This document shows positions 9,298 through 19,000 of a DNA stretch of 64,000 bases, piece by piece. The translations under genes were made by a program, and so were the position numbers. The notes under the pieces were generated by a model. The model had not been told where the DNA came from. It saw only the letters and a program-made list of their open reading frames with translations, and did no database searches. Source of the DNA: Methylobacterium brachiatum (GTDB lineage Bacteria > Pseudomonadota > Alphaproteobacteria > Rhizobiales > Beijerinckiaceae); the NCBI RefSeq assembly GCF_020523825.1, contig NZ_JAJALK010000007.1, forward strand, positions 1 through 64,000, read 5' to 3'. The first letter of the stretch is position 1. Every line of letters begins with the position of its first letter.

Positions 9298-9912
9298 CTA
9301 GATTGCGCCGGTTTGACGCAGCCGTTGGCGGCGGAGGGTGGGACCGGAAGCGATTTCAGCCGGGCCGGTTCCGTCGAGCTGCGATGACAGGTCCTGAATG
9401 GGTACAGGTCCGTCCCGATCTTCTCGCAACCATCGGGCAAGCGTCGCAGCAGTTGGCGGACGCCGTCGGCCATCCAGGCTTGGTCCACGGGCCTCCGAAG
9501 TATTACCAGGCGGTTTTAGATCGGCCTCGATCCGGCCGATCACCGGGCTCAGGATTGCGATGATGCGTTCGAGGTCGTGAGCTGTCGACTTGTAGAGCCT
9601 GGAATCGGAGGCGCAAAGGTGGCTGATCCCGTTCAGCCAGAGGCGCCGTCGCGTCTCGGGCGTGATTGGCCTGTTCATCAGCGACGCTCGCGGTACGACG
9701 ACGTCTTTCCAGAGCGCATCAAACACCTCCGTCCGGAAGACGCGGCAACTGCCCGCTCCGCCGCCGTTTGGGACGGCACGGCCGCTTCCGGCGTTCGATC
9801 GTGTCGTGCCCTTCGGCCAGCCTCGCAGTGGGATTGATCGCCGATCGGCAGAACTGCCGGGATCTGGGTCGGGAAAAGCCGGGATCGGAATGAGACGCAT
9901 ATGTGTGTACAT
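9298..9912 (-). CDS. Hypothetical protein, 204 aa
   Basis: The product is not recognised. An unusually good ribosome-binding site (GGAGAGG, 6 bases before ATG 9912) supports it. The middle part (FRTEVFDALWKDVVVPRASL, then an Arg-rich helix and a region of alternating hydrophobic residues) looks like folded protein, whereas the N-terminal 60 residues are Pro/Gly-rich and low in complexity. ATG 9678 is an alternative start that keeps only the better part. The gene lies in the island between the Tn7-like module and the exonuclease gene. Confidence 0.45.
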   Translation of the reverse strand: MYTHMRLIPIPAFPDPDPGSSADRRSIPLRGWPKGTTRSNAGSGRAVPNGGGAGSCRVFRTEVFDALWKDVVVPRASLMNRPITPETRRRLWLNGISHLCASDSRLYKSTAHDLERIIAILSPVIGRIEADLKPPGNTSEARGPSLDGRRRPPTAATLARWLREDRDGPVPIQDLSSQLDGTGPAEIASGPTLRRQRLRQTGAI

Positions 9913-10082
9913 GACGAGCCTCTCCTACGGGTTATATCGTGAGATCCGTTCAGCCGCTCTGCCGCGTTCGCTGACCGCGTTCGCGGCGACGTCGGCCTCA
10001 GCGCGATCTGAGTTGGGGCTTTGGTGAAGGCGCGAGGGTTACAGCAACGACCCGCGCTGTTCCGGATCCGGGCGGCGGCGGA

Positions 10083-10271
10083 TCACCGAGGTTCGGCCGC
10101 CGACGCGTGGCGCGGGTCCTCGTGCGCGAGCGCACGGAGAGCCGCCGCGAGCCGATCAATGCGGGTGGGACGATCGGGGACGCGTGGCCAGGTGGCGCAG
10201 CTTGCTTCCGCGCCTCTGACTTCCTCTCGGGCAACCCAGGTTGTGTACGCGTCGGCGATCGAGGTCATCGC
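10083..10271 (-). CDS. Hypothetical small protein, 62 aa
   Basis: This short open frame follows the exonuclease gene on the same strand. It starts at ATG 10271 (MTSIADAYTTWVAREEV) and has an Arg/Ala-rich, helix-prone C-terminal half. There is no recognisable domain and no strong ribosome-binding site. It could be a small accessory gene of the exonuclease operon or chance. Confidence 0.3.
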   Translation of the reverse strand, partial: AMTSIADAYTTWVAREEVRGAEASCATWPRVPDRPTRIDRLAAALRALAHEDPRHASAAEPR

Positions 10272-10353
10272 ATCGCAGTGCACCGGCGTTCGTCCTTCGC
10301 GCCTGAGCGTGCGGACGCTTTGGCAAGTGTCCAAGGTGGACCTCCCATTCAGG

Positions 10354-11250
10354 TCAGATGCGGTTCGAGAAGCGGTCGTAGGGCGTGACCTCAGTGATCA
10401 GGATATCTGCGTCGTAGCCGTAGATCTCGCGGCGCAGATACTCGAACTCCAAACCGACGAGATCCTCGGGCAAGTCGCGATACCAAGCCTTTGGTCGGCC
10501 CGGATTGGGCGTCCCATTCCAGCGGTACCCACGTGCTTTGAGCGCGTCCTTCCGCTCGAACGGTGCCAGCGACGCCCAAACCCGGTAGACTGGCGCCTCT
10601 GCGGCTTCGATGAGCTTGGCGAAGGCCGTGGTTTCGGACTTCGGCAAACGCCGCGACAGGATTTCGATGGCTGCGAGGCAGTCTTCGTGCGCGCGGTGGA
10701 ACGAGGCGAAGAAGCCGAGATCCGCCAGCAGATAGCCGAGCTTGGCTCCGCCGAACCCTTCCTCCTTCCAGGGCACCTGCGTGAGAGAGCAAGCCCATCG
10801 CTTCCGCGCGAAGGCGGGCGTGATCTGTTCGGCAAAGGGTCTGTCGAAGCGGCTGTTATGAGCGCAGATCCAGGATGCGTCGGCGATGATCCTCTCGACT
10901 TCGGCCACATCGATCATCGAGCCCTGGACCATTTCAGGCGTGATGCCGGTCAGCTTGGTGATCTCCGGCGAGATCGGCATGAAGGGATCTTGGAACGAGC
11001 AGTACGGCTCCTCCACGTTCAAAATCCGGCCGTCGGCCGAGTAGGTAAACGGTACCAGGGCGATTTCGATGACCTCGTGCATCTCGGGATCGAGTCCCGT
11101 AGTCTCGAGATCCAGGAAGACGCCGCGGGCCACCGCAGCGTCGGCAGTTTGATCGTAGGTTGCGCGCGGCGTCAGCCGACGCAGCACGCGGTACTCGCCA
11201 GTTTGCTCCAGCAGGCTGGCGAGTTGATCGAGATGGAGATTTTTCGACAT
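10354..11250 (-). CDS. DnaQ-like 3'-5' exonuclease
   Basis: This 298-residue protein has the DEDD exonuclease fold of DNA polymerase III epsilon. ExoI is in GVFLDLETTGLDPEMHEV (D-x-E), ExoII in WICAHNSRFDRPF (N-x3-D), and ExoIII is the Asp in HRAHEDCLAAIEIL, giving the DEDDh type. An extra C-terminal region rich in aromatic residues (YRWNGTPNPGRPKAWYRDL) is known from stand-alone members of this group. ATG 11250 was preferred to an upstream codon because the intervening bases hold a palindromic operator. It is divergent from an XRE regulator gene, which probably controls it. Confidence 0.82.
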   Translation of the reverse strand: MSKNLHLDQLASLLEQTGEYRVLRRLTPRATYDQTADAAVARGVFLDLETTGLDPEMHEVIEIALVPFTYSADGRILNVEEPYCSFQDPFMPISPEITKLTGITPEMVQGSMIDVAEVERIIADASWICAHNSRFDRPFAEQITPAFARKRWACSLTQVPWKEEGFGGAKLGYLLADLGFFASFHRAHEDCLAAIEILSRRLPKSETTAFAKLIEAAEAPVYRVWASLAPFERKDALKARGYRWNGTPNPGRPKAWYRDLPEDLVGLEFEYLRREIYGYDADILITEVTPYDRFSNRI

Positions 11251-11264
11251 GGTCTGCACCACAG

Positions 11265-11320
11265 TTGTTGGCGACAACAATGATGTAATGCGGCCGCTGC
11301 CGAATTGCACATTTTGTGCA
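11265..11320. promoter_or_regulatory. Two palindromes in the exonuclease/xre divergent promoter
   Basis: The 100-base spacer between the divergent starts holds TTGTTG-GCGA-CAACAA (11265-11280) and TGCACA-TTT-TGTGCA (11306-11320). Both are perfect 6-bp dyads. This is the expected layout for binding by the adjacent XRE repressor and autoregulation. Confidence 0.6.
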
Positions 11321-11350
11321 GTAACGTGGCTAATTTAGCGTTGTTGGTAG

Positions 11351-11635
11351 ATGACTTTGATTAATATTCAGCCCGAGCAGGTCAGAGCAGCACGTGCCAT
11401 GCTGGGTTGGTCTCAGGATGATTTGGCAGCGCGCATCGGCCTATCGCGCCGTTCACTCATAAATTATGAGCATGGCATCCACAGCGCGAAGGAAGAAACA
11501 TTGAAGAAAATGGCGTCCATATTCCGCGAAGCCGGGATCGAATTTACTCGGACCGCATCTGGGGCGATCGGCCTTACACTGAGCGAGGAGGCCTTATTGG
11601 AGAGCCGTGTTCACAGAAGGCGCCCAGCGCCTTGA
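11351..11635 (+). CDS. XRE-family transcriptional regulator, 94 aa
   Basis: This small DNA-binding protein has an HTH_3 domain (residues about 7-60): VRAARAMLGWSQDDLAARIG then LSRRSLINYEHG, with the SQ..LA..(I/V)G..R..I..(Y/W)E pattern. A short beta-like tail (IEFTRTASGAIGLTLSEEA) is common in small repressors of this type. Its last residues (VHRRRPAP) overlap the start of the decayed tnpB region and may not be native. Divergent placement and palindromes suggest that it represses itself and the exonuclease gene. Confidence 0.85.
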   Translation: MTLINIQPEQVRAARAMLGWSQDDLAARIGLSRRSLINYEHGIHSAKEETLKKMASIFREAGIEFTRTASGAIGLTLSEEALLESRVHRRRPAP

Positions 11636-12284
11636 GAAGATCTTCTCGGTGCCAAGCTGGCCGTTAAAGCCCGCGATGGTGCTTCGCGCCTCGTTTCGTT
11701 AACGGCTGGGCCGAGCATGCCCCGCGGATTGGTCCGCCCCAACATGCGGCTGCGCCGTCTGCCGATGCGGCATCTGGCGAGTTGGCGCCGACGGCGGCGC
11801 TCGGACGTGCGCGCGCGACGGGCGTAGCGCGGGGCCGAGATCGTTTCGCCGTCTCTGGTCGCGATCAGACTGTCAAGGCCGAGGTCGATGCCGACGATGC
11901 CGGCTCCGCAGGTCTCAGCGAAGGCGGCCTCGACCAGGAATACCAGGTACCACTTGCCCGGCTGGCGCGTGAGGATAGCGGTCCCGAGCGTCGCGTCCTC
12001 CGGCAAGTTTTAGTGCCACACTGTTTTGATCCTGCCCGGCACGGCGACGATTCCGAGGCGACGGTCCCTCTTCAGTGTCAGCCCGTCGCCGAACCGGAAC
12101 GTGGCGGCGTGGCAGCGGCGCGAAAGCGCGGGAACGCGTGCCCACGCTGTAAGATAGCGGCGTAGGCTTGGTGGAGCCGGCGCAGCACTTGCTCCAGGGC
12201 CGAGAGCGACCAGCGCCCGAGACCATCGGGATCGGCGAGGCGGCAGTCCTTGAGTTCGCTCGCCTTGCCGGGCAGAGCGCTGAC
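11611..12284 (-). pseudogene. tnpB: Decayed TnpB remnant
   Basis: Reading leftwards, fragments of a second TnpB occur in order. They are ASELKDCRLADPDGLGRW to HAFPRFRAA in one frame; after a frameshift, ATFRFGDGLTLKRDRRLG; an in-frame stop at 12010-12012; and NLPEDATLGTAILTRQPGKW to IVGIDLGLDSLIATRDGETI with the first RuvC Asp. The middle of the RuvC region is deleted and the end is degenerate. No zinc finger is left. It is clearly non-functional and is not a copy of the element at 1100-2419. Confidence 0.75.
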
Positions 12285-13337
12285 TTATGCACTGTCTGCG
12301 ATAGGCCTCAAGGCGCTGCTCGAGGCTGGCGTGCTGCTCGCCTCCCGTATTCCCGCGTGCCTCTGGAGGATTGCGCGTGCGGGCGCGGGGAGGTGTTGCA
12401 CGCTCGCTCGCAGGTCTACCTTCGCTTTCAAGGCGCGGTGCCAAGCTGCGTCGAATGCTCTCGCGAGAGCGTGCTCCCGTCCGACCATGCTCAAGGCCTC
12501 AATCACTTCGGCTGCCCGGGCAAACGCTTGGTTCGGATCGTCTGTGCTGTTGATGCACCATCCCTGTTCGAGCAGCGTGCTGACGACCCAGCATTCGGGG
12601 GCCGGAACGATCACTGGGATCCCCGGACCGTGCAGGACGATTGACTGGACCGACTCGTCGACGAGGACGGCCAATTCGCTCGCGACATGGACATTGATCT
12701 GGAGGTGGCCCGCATTCCGAAAGCGTGTCGTGCCGACCACGTCGGCCGCGCTGGCGATGGGCGCAAAGCTCGAATCGATGCCGCGAAGCGCGGCAAGGAG
12801 GTTTGGGATCTGATCTGCCGCGCGCAGCGCAATGCGGGCTGATCGACCCTCGTCGTGCTCGGCTGGCCTGCTCAAGGCTCTGGATAGCCGCACTCCGAGG
12901 ACGCCGCCGTAGGTCTGATAGGCGGCAGTGCCGAGGAGGACCGCGCCGTCGGAAAACAGGCGAGCCTTAGCCAAGGCCTCGATTATCCGCCCGGTGATCC
13001 TGTCGGGTTGCGGCACCCCAGCTCCGATCAGCGCGCGTACGGTGGTTGTGCGCTCGGCTCGGACAGCTTTGATCCGCTGGAACCGCACGACCCACGCCAT
13101 GACACCGGGGTCGTCAGAGCGTCCGATGTAGCGAGCAAAACGTTGACCCCGGTCAGTCTCGCCGCCGTCCCGGCGATAGCCTTGATAATACACGTGGCCG
13201 GACCGCGCGCCTGCTCGGCCGGGCCGGACGAGGACGCTGCCGTTTTCCGGAAATTCGGGGTCGAACAACTCGTCCGCACTCTGTTGCAAGAGGTCGGCCA
13301 ACAGAGTGTGCTGAGCGAGCGAGAGCGATCGTACCAT
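12285..13337 (-). CDS. GSU2403-type nucleotidyltransferase-fold protein
   Basis: This 350-residue protein starts LSLAQHTLLADLLQQSAD at ATG 13337 and matches the GSU2403 family, an uncharacterised nucleotidyltransferase fold often found in mobile regions. Typical segments are PENGSVLVRP, RFARYIG, VRALIGAGVPQP, GAVLLGTAAYQTYGGVLGVRL and the C-terminal LVDESVQSIVLHGPGIPVIVPAPE. The catalytic Asp-x-Asp expected after GVRL is not clear (PAEHDEGRSA stands there), so activity is doubtful. The stop lies next to the decayed tnpB. A 10-bp inverted repeat precedes the start. Confidence 0.65.
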   Translation of the reverse strand: MVRSLSLAQHTLLADLLQQSADELFDPEFPENGSVLVRPGRAGARSGHVYYQGYRRDGGETDRGQRFARYIGRSDDPGVMAWVVRFQRIKAVRAERTTTVRALIGAGVPQPDRITGRIIEALAKARLFSDGAVLLGTAAYQTYGGVLGVRLSRALSRPAEHDEGRSARIALRAADQIPNLLAALRGIDSSFAPIASAADVVGTTRFRNAGHLQINVHVASELAVLVDESVQSIVLHGPGIPVIVPAPECWVVSTLLEQGWCINSTDDPNQAFARAAEVIEALSMVGREHALARAFDAAWHRALKAKVDLRASVQHLPAPARAILQRHAGIREASSTPASSSALRPIADSA

Positions 13338-13345
13338 TGTAGACG

Positions 13346-13380
13346 ACGATGTATGCAAACCGATAGAATACATACATCGT
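13346..13380. promoter_or_regulatory. 10-bp inverted repeat upstream of the GSU2403-type gene
   Basis: ACGATGTATG (13346-13355) and CATACATCGT (13371-13380) form a perfect 10-bp inverted repeat around a 15-base AT-rich spacer, ending 9 bases before the start codon at 13337. It looks like a repressor operator or an mRNA leader hairpin. Confidence 0.5.
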
Positions 13381-13731
13381 GGGGACCGACAACCTCGTGG
13401 CCTACGGCCGACTGCCCTAGCGATGTCGGACCGTGTGCGCCTGAAATCCGAGCGGGCTCGGGGTGCCATACGGGGTGTTCTCCTACCGCTACAATCTCGC
13501 GAAAGACTTGCGCGGAGTTCGAGACGTGCCTGCCGCCTTGCGGGCGATCAGAAGTTCCTTGTGCCTCAAGAGCGCGGCTGAGCGTCAAGGGCGTCGAGCG
13601 CTTATCCTCGAAGTCGTCGAGAGCCATCGGCCGTCAGGCAGATCCCAGACGAACGCCAGAATACAAAAACGCCATCGGGCCGCGTCCGGGAACGCCACCC
13701 GATATGCTTGAAGCACCGCCAGTAAGCAGTG

Positions 13732-13767
13732 AATGAACGTTCATTGACATGAGAATGAACGTTCACT
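13732..13767. promoter_or_regulatory. Twin TetR-type operators of the efflux operon
   Basis: A perfect 14-bp palindrome, AATGAACGTTCATT (13732-13745), is followed by a near copy, AATGAACGTTCACT (13754-13767), with centres 22 bp apart (about two helical turns). The sequence resembles operators of TetR regulators of RND pumps, and the TetR gene lies just downstream. Confidence 0.75.
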
Positions 13768-13799
13768 ATCGTCCATTCGGTGAAGGGGGGGGCATAGGA

Positions 13800-14096
13800 A
13801 TGGCATACGGACTTGATGTGCTGACGGACCTGACCTGTCCTGCGGAAGAGGCTTGCGGCCTTCTGTGCTCAGTCGTGACGACGGCGTCCCGCCCGGCCAA
13901 CCTGCTCGCCGTCCTTGTGTTGCTCCTGGGTTGGGCTGCGCTGCTCTCCTGGACCGGTAACGGGCCCGGAGGTTGGCAGGCCCGTACCTGCGCACGCCAC
14001 GACTTAGCGTCGCGTGCCTGCTCAGAGATTGGTCCGGTCAAGGACGCCAGCCCGGTCGTTCTCCATACGGCGGAGTTCGCATCGTGGGCGCGGTGA
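13800..14096 (+). CDS. Possible small membrane protein, 98 aa
   Basis: An open frame starts at ATG 13800 (MAYGLDVLTDLTC), behind AGGGGGGG about 9 bases upstream. It holds one hydrophobic segment (LLAVLVLLLGWAALLSW, residues about 35-51) and several cysteines, and overlaps the start of the TetR gene by 13 bases. It lies between the twin operators and tetR and could be a leader gene coupled to tetR. No family is recognised and it may be chance. Confidence 0.3.
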   Translation: MAYGLDVLTDLTCPAEEACGLLCSVVTTASRPANLLAVLVLLLGWAALLSWTGNGPGGWQARTCARHDLASRACSEIGPVKDASPVVLHTAEFASWAR

Positions 14097-14722
14097 CCGG
14101 CACTGTCGTGGAGGTCCGCGACGCCCAGGCCGCGCGGCGCGAGCAGATCCTCGATGCCGCCGAGGCCTGCTTCGTCCGCAACGGCTTCCACCGGACCACC
14201 ATGGCAGACCTCGCGCGTGAGGCCGCGATGAGCCAGGGCAACTTCTACCGCTACTTCGCTTCGAAGGAGGACATCGTCTTGGCGATGGCGGAGCGCGACC
14301 GCGCCCGTGGCGCCATCCTCGTCGCCGAGATGGAGCGGGCGGGGGACCGCCGCGCGCTCCTGACGGGCATCCTCGAACGCTACTTCACCAATATCACCCG
14401 CGAAACCGCGGTGTTGCGCCTCGACCTCTGGGCAGAGACCACGCGGAATCCCGCTATCGCTGCGCTGGTCGATCGGAGTGAGGCGGAGGCCCGCGAGTGG
14501 CTGTGCGGGATGTTCGCCGCGCTGGCAGCCTCGCCCGAATGCAATCCAGTGGCGATGTTCGACGTGGTCAACCCGCTGATGAAGGGCATCATCGTCAGCC
14601 GCGCCACTCTGCCCGGGTACGACCCGGCCAACGCAGCCGCTCACCTCCAAGCCCTCATCGAAGCCGGCCTGCACGGTTCGCTCCCACGATCCGTCGATGT
14701 CACTGCGGAGACCAGCCGATGA
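14084..14722 (+). CDS. TetR-family repressor of the efflux operon
   Basis: This 212-residue TetR regulator has an N-terminal HTH (REQILDAAEACFVRNGFHRT, then MSQGNFYRYFASKEDIV) and a ligand-binding C-terminal half. GTG 14084 was chosen because GGAG lies 8 bases upstream and it leaves a normal N-terminus; the frame is open further back to 13973. The stop overlaps the adaptor start (ATGA at 14719). With the twin operators upstream, it most likely represses its own operon and releases DNA on binding a pump substrate. Confidence 0.88.
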   Translation: MGAVTGTVVEVRDAQAARREQILDAAEACFVRNGFHRTTMADLAREAAMSQGNFYRYFASKEDIVLAMAERDRARGAILVAEMERAGDRRALLTGILERYFTNITRETAVLRLDLWAETTRNPAIAALVDRSEAEAREWLCGMFAALAASPECNPVAMFDVVNPLMKGIIVSRATLPGYDPANAAAHLQALIEAGLHGSLPRSVDVTAETSR

Positions 14723-15957
14723 CCCGCGTCGCCTTCCTCGCCGGTCCTGCGCTTCTGGCGCTCAGCCTGACGGCCGCCTCCGCCCGCGACGAAGCCCCTG
14801 CCTCGGCCAGGCCACTCCTCGCGCCCGCCGTCAGCGTGGTCGAGGCGACGTGGCGCGAGACAATCGAGACCGTGACGGTGACTGGAACCCTGGTGCCGCG
14901 CGACGAAGTCCTGGTGACGCCCGAGATCGACGGCTACCGGATCACAGAGGTGCTGGTCGAGGAGGGCGCGCGGGTCGCCAAGGGCCAAGTGCTGGCGCGC
15001 CTGTCGCGCGACCTGATCGATCGCCAGATCGCGCAGCAGGACGCGGTGGTGGCAAAGGCGGAATCCGCCGTGCCCCAGGCCCAGAGCAATATCGAGCAGG
15101 CCGAGGCCGCCGAGACCGAGGCCCGGCTCGGGTTGGAGCGGGCGCGCTCGCTCATGGCGACCGGCAACACCACGGCGGTGGTGATGGAGACTCGGACCTC
15201 CGCCCTGCGCCAAGCCGAGAGTAGGCTGACCTTCGCCCGCAACGGGCTGGCCATGGCCAAGGCCGACCTCGCCCAGGCTCGCGCCGTGCGCGACGAGCTG
15301 TCCCTACGTCTGGCACGCACTGAGATCCGCGCCCCCGAGGCCGGCATCGTCAGCCGCCGCACCGCTCGCATCGGCCTTGCCGCCTCGGCCGCGTCCGAGC
15401 CGCTGTTCCGCCTGATCGCCCGGGGCGAGATCGAGTTAGAGGGCGAGGTCGTTGAGACCAAGCTGCCCCTGCTGCGCGAGGGCGCCCCGGCCTGGATCGA
15501 CATGGGAGAGGGCGGCCGCGTCGCCGGTCGCGTGCGCGCCGTCTACCCCGAGGTCGACAAGGCCACGCGCCTGGGCAAGGTCCGCGTGCGCCTCGACCCC
15601 GACCCGCGCCTGCGCATCGGGACCTTCGCCCGCGGCACCGTCGAGCTCGCCCGCAGCCGCGGCGTCAGCGTCCCCCAGGCGTCCGTGCTCTACGGCGGCG
15701 GCCGTCGCAGTGTGCTCGTCGTGACGGGTGAGCGCGTCGAGGATCGCACCGTCCGCATCGGCATCGCCGACGAGGACACGATTGAGATCCGCACGGGCCT
15801 GAGTGAGGGCGAGCGCGTCGTCGCCCGGGCCGGCTCGTTCCTGCGCGACGGCGACCGTGTCCGGCCGGTGCTCGAAGCCCCGGCGTCCGCGCCGGCGGTA
15901 GCCGCCATGCCGGCGCTGTCCACCGCACAGGATACCGCCGAAGCGGGCGTGCCGTAA
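14719..15957 (+). CDS. RND efflux periplasmic adaptor (membrane fusion protein)
   Basis: This 412-residue adaptor has a signal peptide (FLAGPALLALSLTAASA), then a lipoyl half (VTPEIDGYRITEVLVEEGARVAKGQVLA), a coiled-coil hairpin (residues about 100-200), a second lipoyl half (IRAPEAGIVSRRTARIG) and beta-barrel and membrane-proximal domains. It should join the RND pump to an outer-membrane channel. No TolC-like gene is adjacent, so a channel encoded elsewhere is needed. It is translationally coupled to tetR by ATGA. Confidence 0.9.
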   Translation: MTRVAFLAGPALLALSLTAASARDEAPASARPLLAPAVSVVEATWRETIETVTVTGTLVPRDEVLVTPEIDGYRITEVLVEEGARVAKGQVLARLSRDLIDRQIAQQDAVVAKAESAVPQAQSNIEQAEAAETEARLGLERARSLMATGNTTAVVMETRTSALRQAESRLTFARNGLAMAKADLAQARAVRDELSLRLARTEIRAPEAGIVSRRTARIGLAASAASEPLFRLIARGEIELEGEVVETKLPLLREGAPAWIDMGEGGRVAGRVRAVYPEVDKATRLGKVRVRLDPDPRLRIGTFARGTVELARSRGVSVPQASVLYGGGRRSVLVVTGERVEDRTVRIGIADEDTIEIRTGLSEGERVVARAGSFLRDGDRVRPVLEAPASAPAVAAMPALSTAQDTAEAGVP

Positions 15958-16008
15958 GCCGACGCCCCCGGCCGCCGATCCCACCATCACGGAAGCCAAG
16001 GCCGTTCC

Positions 16009-19000
16009 ATGCGCCTCAACGTCTCCGCCTGGGCGATTCGCAACCCCATCGCGCCGCTCGTCCTGTTCCTCGTGCTGGTCGTGCTTGGCCTCGTCAGCTT
16101 CCGCGGGCTGGCGGTGACGAAGATGCCCAACGTCGACGTGCCCATCGTCTCGGTGGCCATCACCCAGTCCGGTGCGGCGCCGTCCGAGTTGCAGACCCAG
16201 GTCACGAAGTGGGTCGAGGACTCCATCGCTGGCGTCCGGGGCGTCAAGCACATCACCTCGGCCATCACCGAGGGCTCCTCGGTAACCACGGTCGAGTTCC
16301 GGCTGCAGGTGAACACCGACCGCGCCGTCAACGACGTGAAGGACGCGGTCTCCAAAGTCCGCATCAACCTGCCGCGCACCATCGACGAGCCGGTGATCAG
16401 CCGCGTTGAGATCGCCGGCCTGCCGATCCTCGTCTACGGCGTGAAGGCGCCCGCGATGACGCCGGCCGACCTATCCTGGCTGGTCGAGGACAAGATCGCC
16501 CGCGCGCTCCAGGGCGTGAAGGGCGTCGGCGGCGTCGAGCGGGTCGGCGGCGTCGCGCGCGAGGTCCGGGTCGTGCTCCAGCCGGACCGGCTGCTGTCGC
16601 TCGGCATCACCGCCGCCGACGTGAACCGGCAGCTTAGGCTCACCTCCGCCGACCTGGCCGGCGGGCGGGGCGAGGTCGGCGGGCGCGAGCAGTCGATCCG
16701 GACGCTCGCCGCCTCCCGCACCCTGCGCGACCTCAAAGCCACCTCCATCGTCCTGCCGGGCGGGCGTAAGGTCCGCCTCGACGACCTCGCCACGGTTGAG
16801 GACGGCGTCGAGGAGCCGCGCACCTTCGCCCGCTTCAACGGCGAGCCGGTCGTCGCCTTCGCGGTCTCGCGCGGTTCCGGCGCCAGCGACGCCGAGGTCG
16901 CGGCCGGAGTGCAGAGGAAGATCGCCGAGTTCCAGGCGGGCTACCCCGAGCTCCAGTTCGAGCTGATCGACTCCTCCGTCGCGTCGACCATCGGCTCGTA
17001 CGATTCCGCCATGCACACCCTGATCGAGGGCGCGCTCCTCGCGGTCATCGTGGTGCTCCTGTTCCTGCGCGACTGGCGCGCCACGCTCATCGCGGCCACG
17101 GCCCTGCCGCTCTCGGTGTTCCCGACCTTCTGGGCGATGGACGCGCTCGGCTTCACGCTGAACGGCATCAGCCTGCTCGCCATCACGCTGGTCACCGGCA
17201 TCCTCGTCGACGACGCCATCGTCGAGATCGAGAACGTCGTCCGGCACATGCGGCTGGGCAAGTCGCCGTTCCGGGCCGCCATCGAGGGCGCCGACGAGAT
17301 CGGGCTGGCGGTCATCGCCATCACGGCGACCTTGATCGCGGTGTTCGCCCCGGTCTCGTTCATGCCGGGCATCGCCGGGCGCTACTTCATCCAGTTCGGC
17401 CTGACCATCGCGGTCTCGGTGTTCATGTCGCTGCTCGTGGCGCGCCTGATCACGCCGATGCTGGCCGCCTACTTCCTGCGCGACCACGGCCATACCGAGG
17501 AGCGTGAGGGCCCGGTGATGCGCGCCTACGGGCGCCTCGTCGGCTGGTCGGTGCGCCACAGGGTCGTCACGCTGTTCGCCGGCCTCGCGCTGTTCGCCGC
17601 CTCCATCGTGTCGACCGGCCTGCTGCCCTCGGGCTTCATCCCGAAGCAGGACAATGCCCGCACCCTGTTCATGGTCGAGCTGGCGCCGGGCGCGAAGCTC
17701 GCCGACACCGTCGCGGTGTCCGACCGCGTTGTCTCGCGGATACGGGCGCTGCCGGAGGTGACCTCGGTCTTCGTCGACGGCGGCCGTCAGGTCGGCGGCA
17801 AAAAGGAGACTCGGCTCGCGACGCTGACCGTCAACCTGACGCCGAAGGCTTCGCGCGCCAAGCGACAGTGGACGGTCGAAGCTGAGATCGCCGCCCTGCT
17901 GGCCGACGAGCCCGACATCCGGTCCTGGACCCTGCGCGACAGCGGACAGCGCGACCTCGCCCTGGTGGTGAGCGGGCCTGACGCCGACGTAGTCACCGAG
18001 GTCGCCGCGCGCCTGCAGCGCGACATGGCGGCCATCCCGCACCTCGTGGCGGTGATGTCGACCGCTCCGCTGAACCGGACGGAGGTGCGCATCCGGCCCA
18101 AGGAAGGCGTGGCAGCCGACGTGGGCGTCTCGACCGACGCCATCGCAGAGACTGTCCGGGTCGGGACCATCGGCGACATCGGCCTGAACCTGGCGAAGTT
18201 CAACGCCGCCGACCGCCAGGTGCCAATTCGGGTGCAGCTGCCGGAGAGCGCCCGCGGCGCGGTTTCGCGGCTGGAGAACCTGAAGGTCCCGGCTAAGGAC
18301 GGGTCCGCCGTGCCGCTGGCGGTCGTGGCCGACATCGAGCTCGACCAGGGTCCGGGCGCCATCGACCGCTACGACCGCGCCGTGCGCGTCGCCGTCGAGG
18401 CCAACATGGAGGGCTCGGAAGCCCTCGGCTCGCTCATCGCCGAGGCCCTGCAGACCCCCACCGCGAGGAACCTGCCGCCGGGCGTGACCATCAAGCAGAC
18501 CGGCGACGCCGAGATCATGCAGGAGGTGTTCTCGGGCTTCCTGATGGCGATGGGCGCCGGCATCATGATGGTCTACGCTGTGCTCGTCCTGCTGTTCGGC
18601 TCGTTCCTGCAGCCGCTGACCATCCTGTTCTCGCTGCCGCTGTCCATCGGCGGCGCGATCCTCGGCCTGCTCATCTTCCACATGCCGATCTCGATGCCGG
18701 TGGTGATCGGCATCCTAATGCTGATGGGGCTTGTGACCAAGAACGCCATCATGCTGGTCGACTTCGCCGTCGAAGAGATGGGGCGTGGCGTCGACCGGGT
18801 CACAGCCATCGTCGATGCAGGGCGCAAGCGGGCGCGTCCCATCGTCATGACCACCATCGCGATGGCAGCCGGCATGGTGCCCTCCGCCATGGCGCTCGGC
18901 ATCGGCGGCGAGTTCCGCGCGCCGATGGCGGTGGCGGTCATCGCCGGCCTGATCGTCTCGACCCTGCTGTCGCTCGTCTTCGTCCCGGCCGTGTTCCTGC

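Noticed and set aside
2616..9300. CRISPR-associated transposon
   Set aside because: No cas gene and no CRISPR repeat-spacer array was seen near the Tn7-like module or elsewhere; TniQ is the long TnsD-like form.
13454..13736. Small gene upstream of the GSU2403-type gene
   Set aside because: A frame from 13627 begins MALDDFEDKRST but soon turns to non-protein-like sequence, and a better-looking end lies in another frame. A remnant is possible but not supportable.
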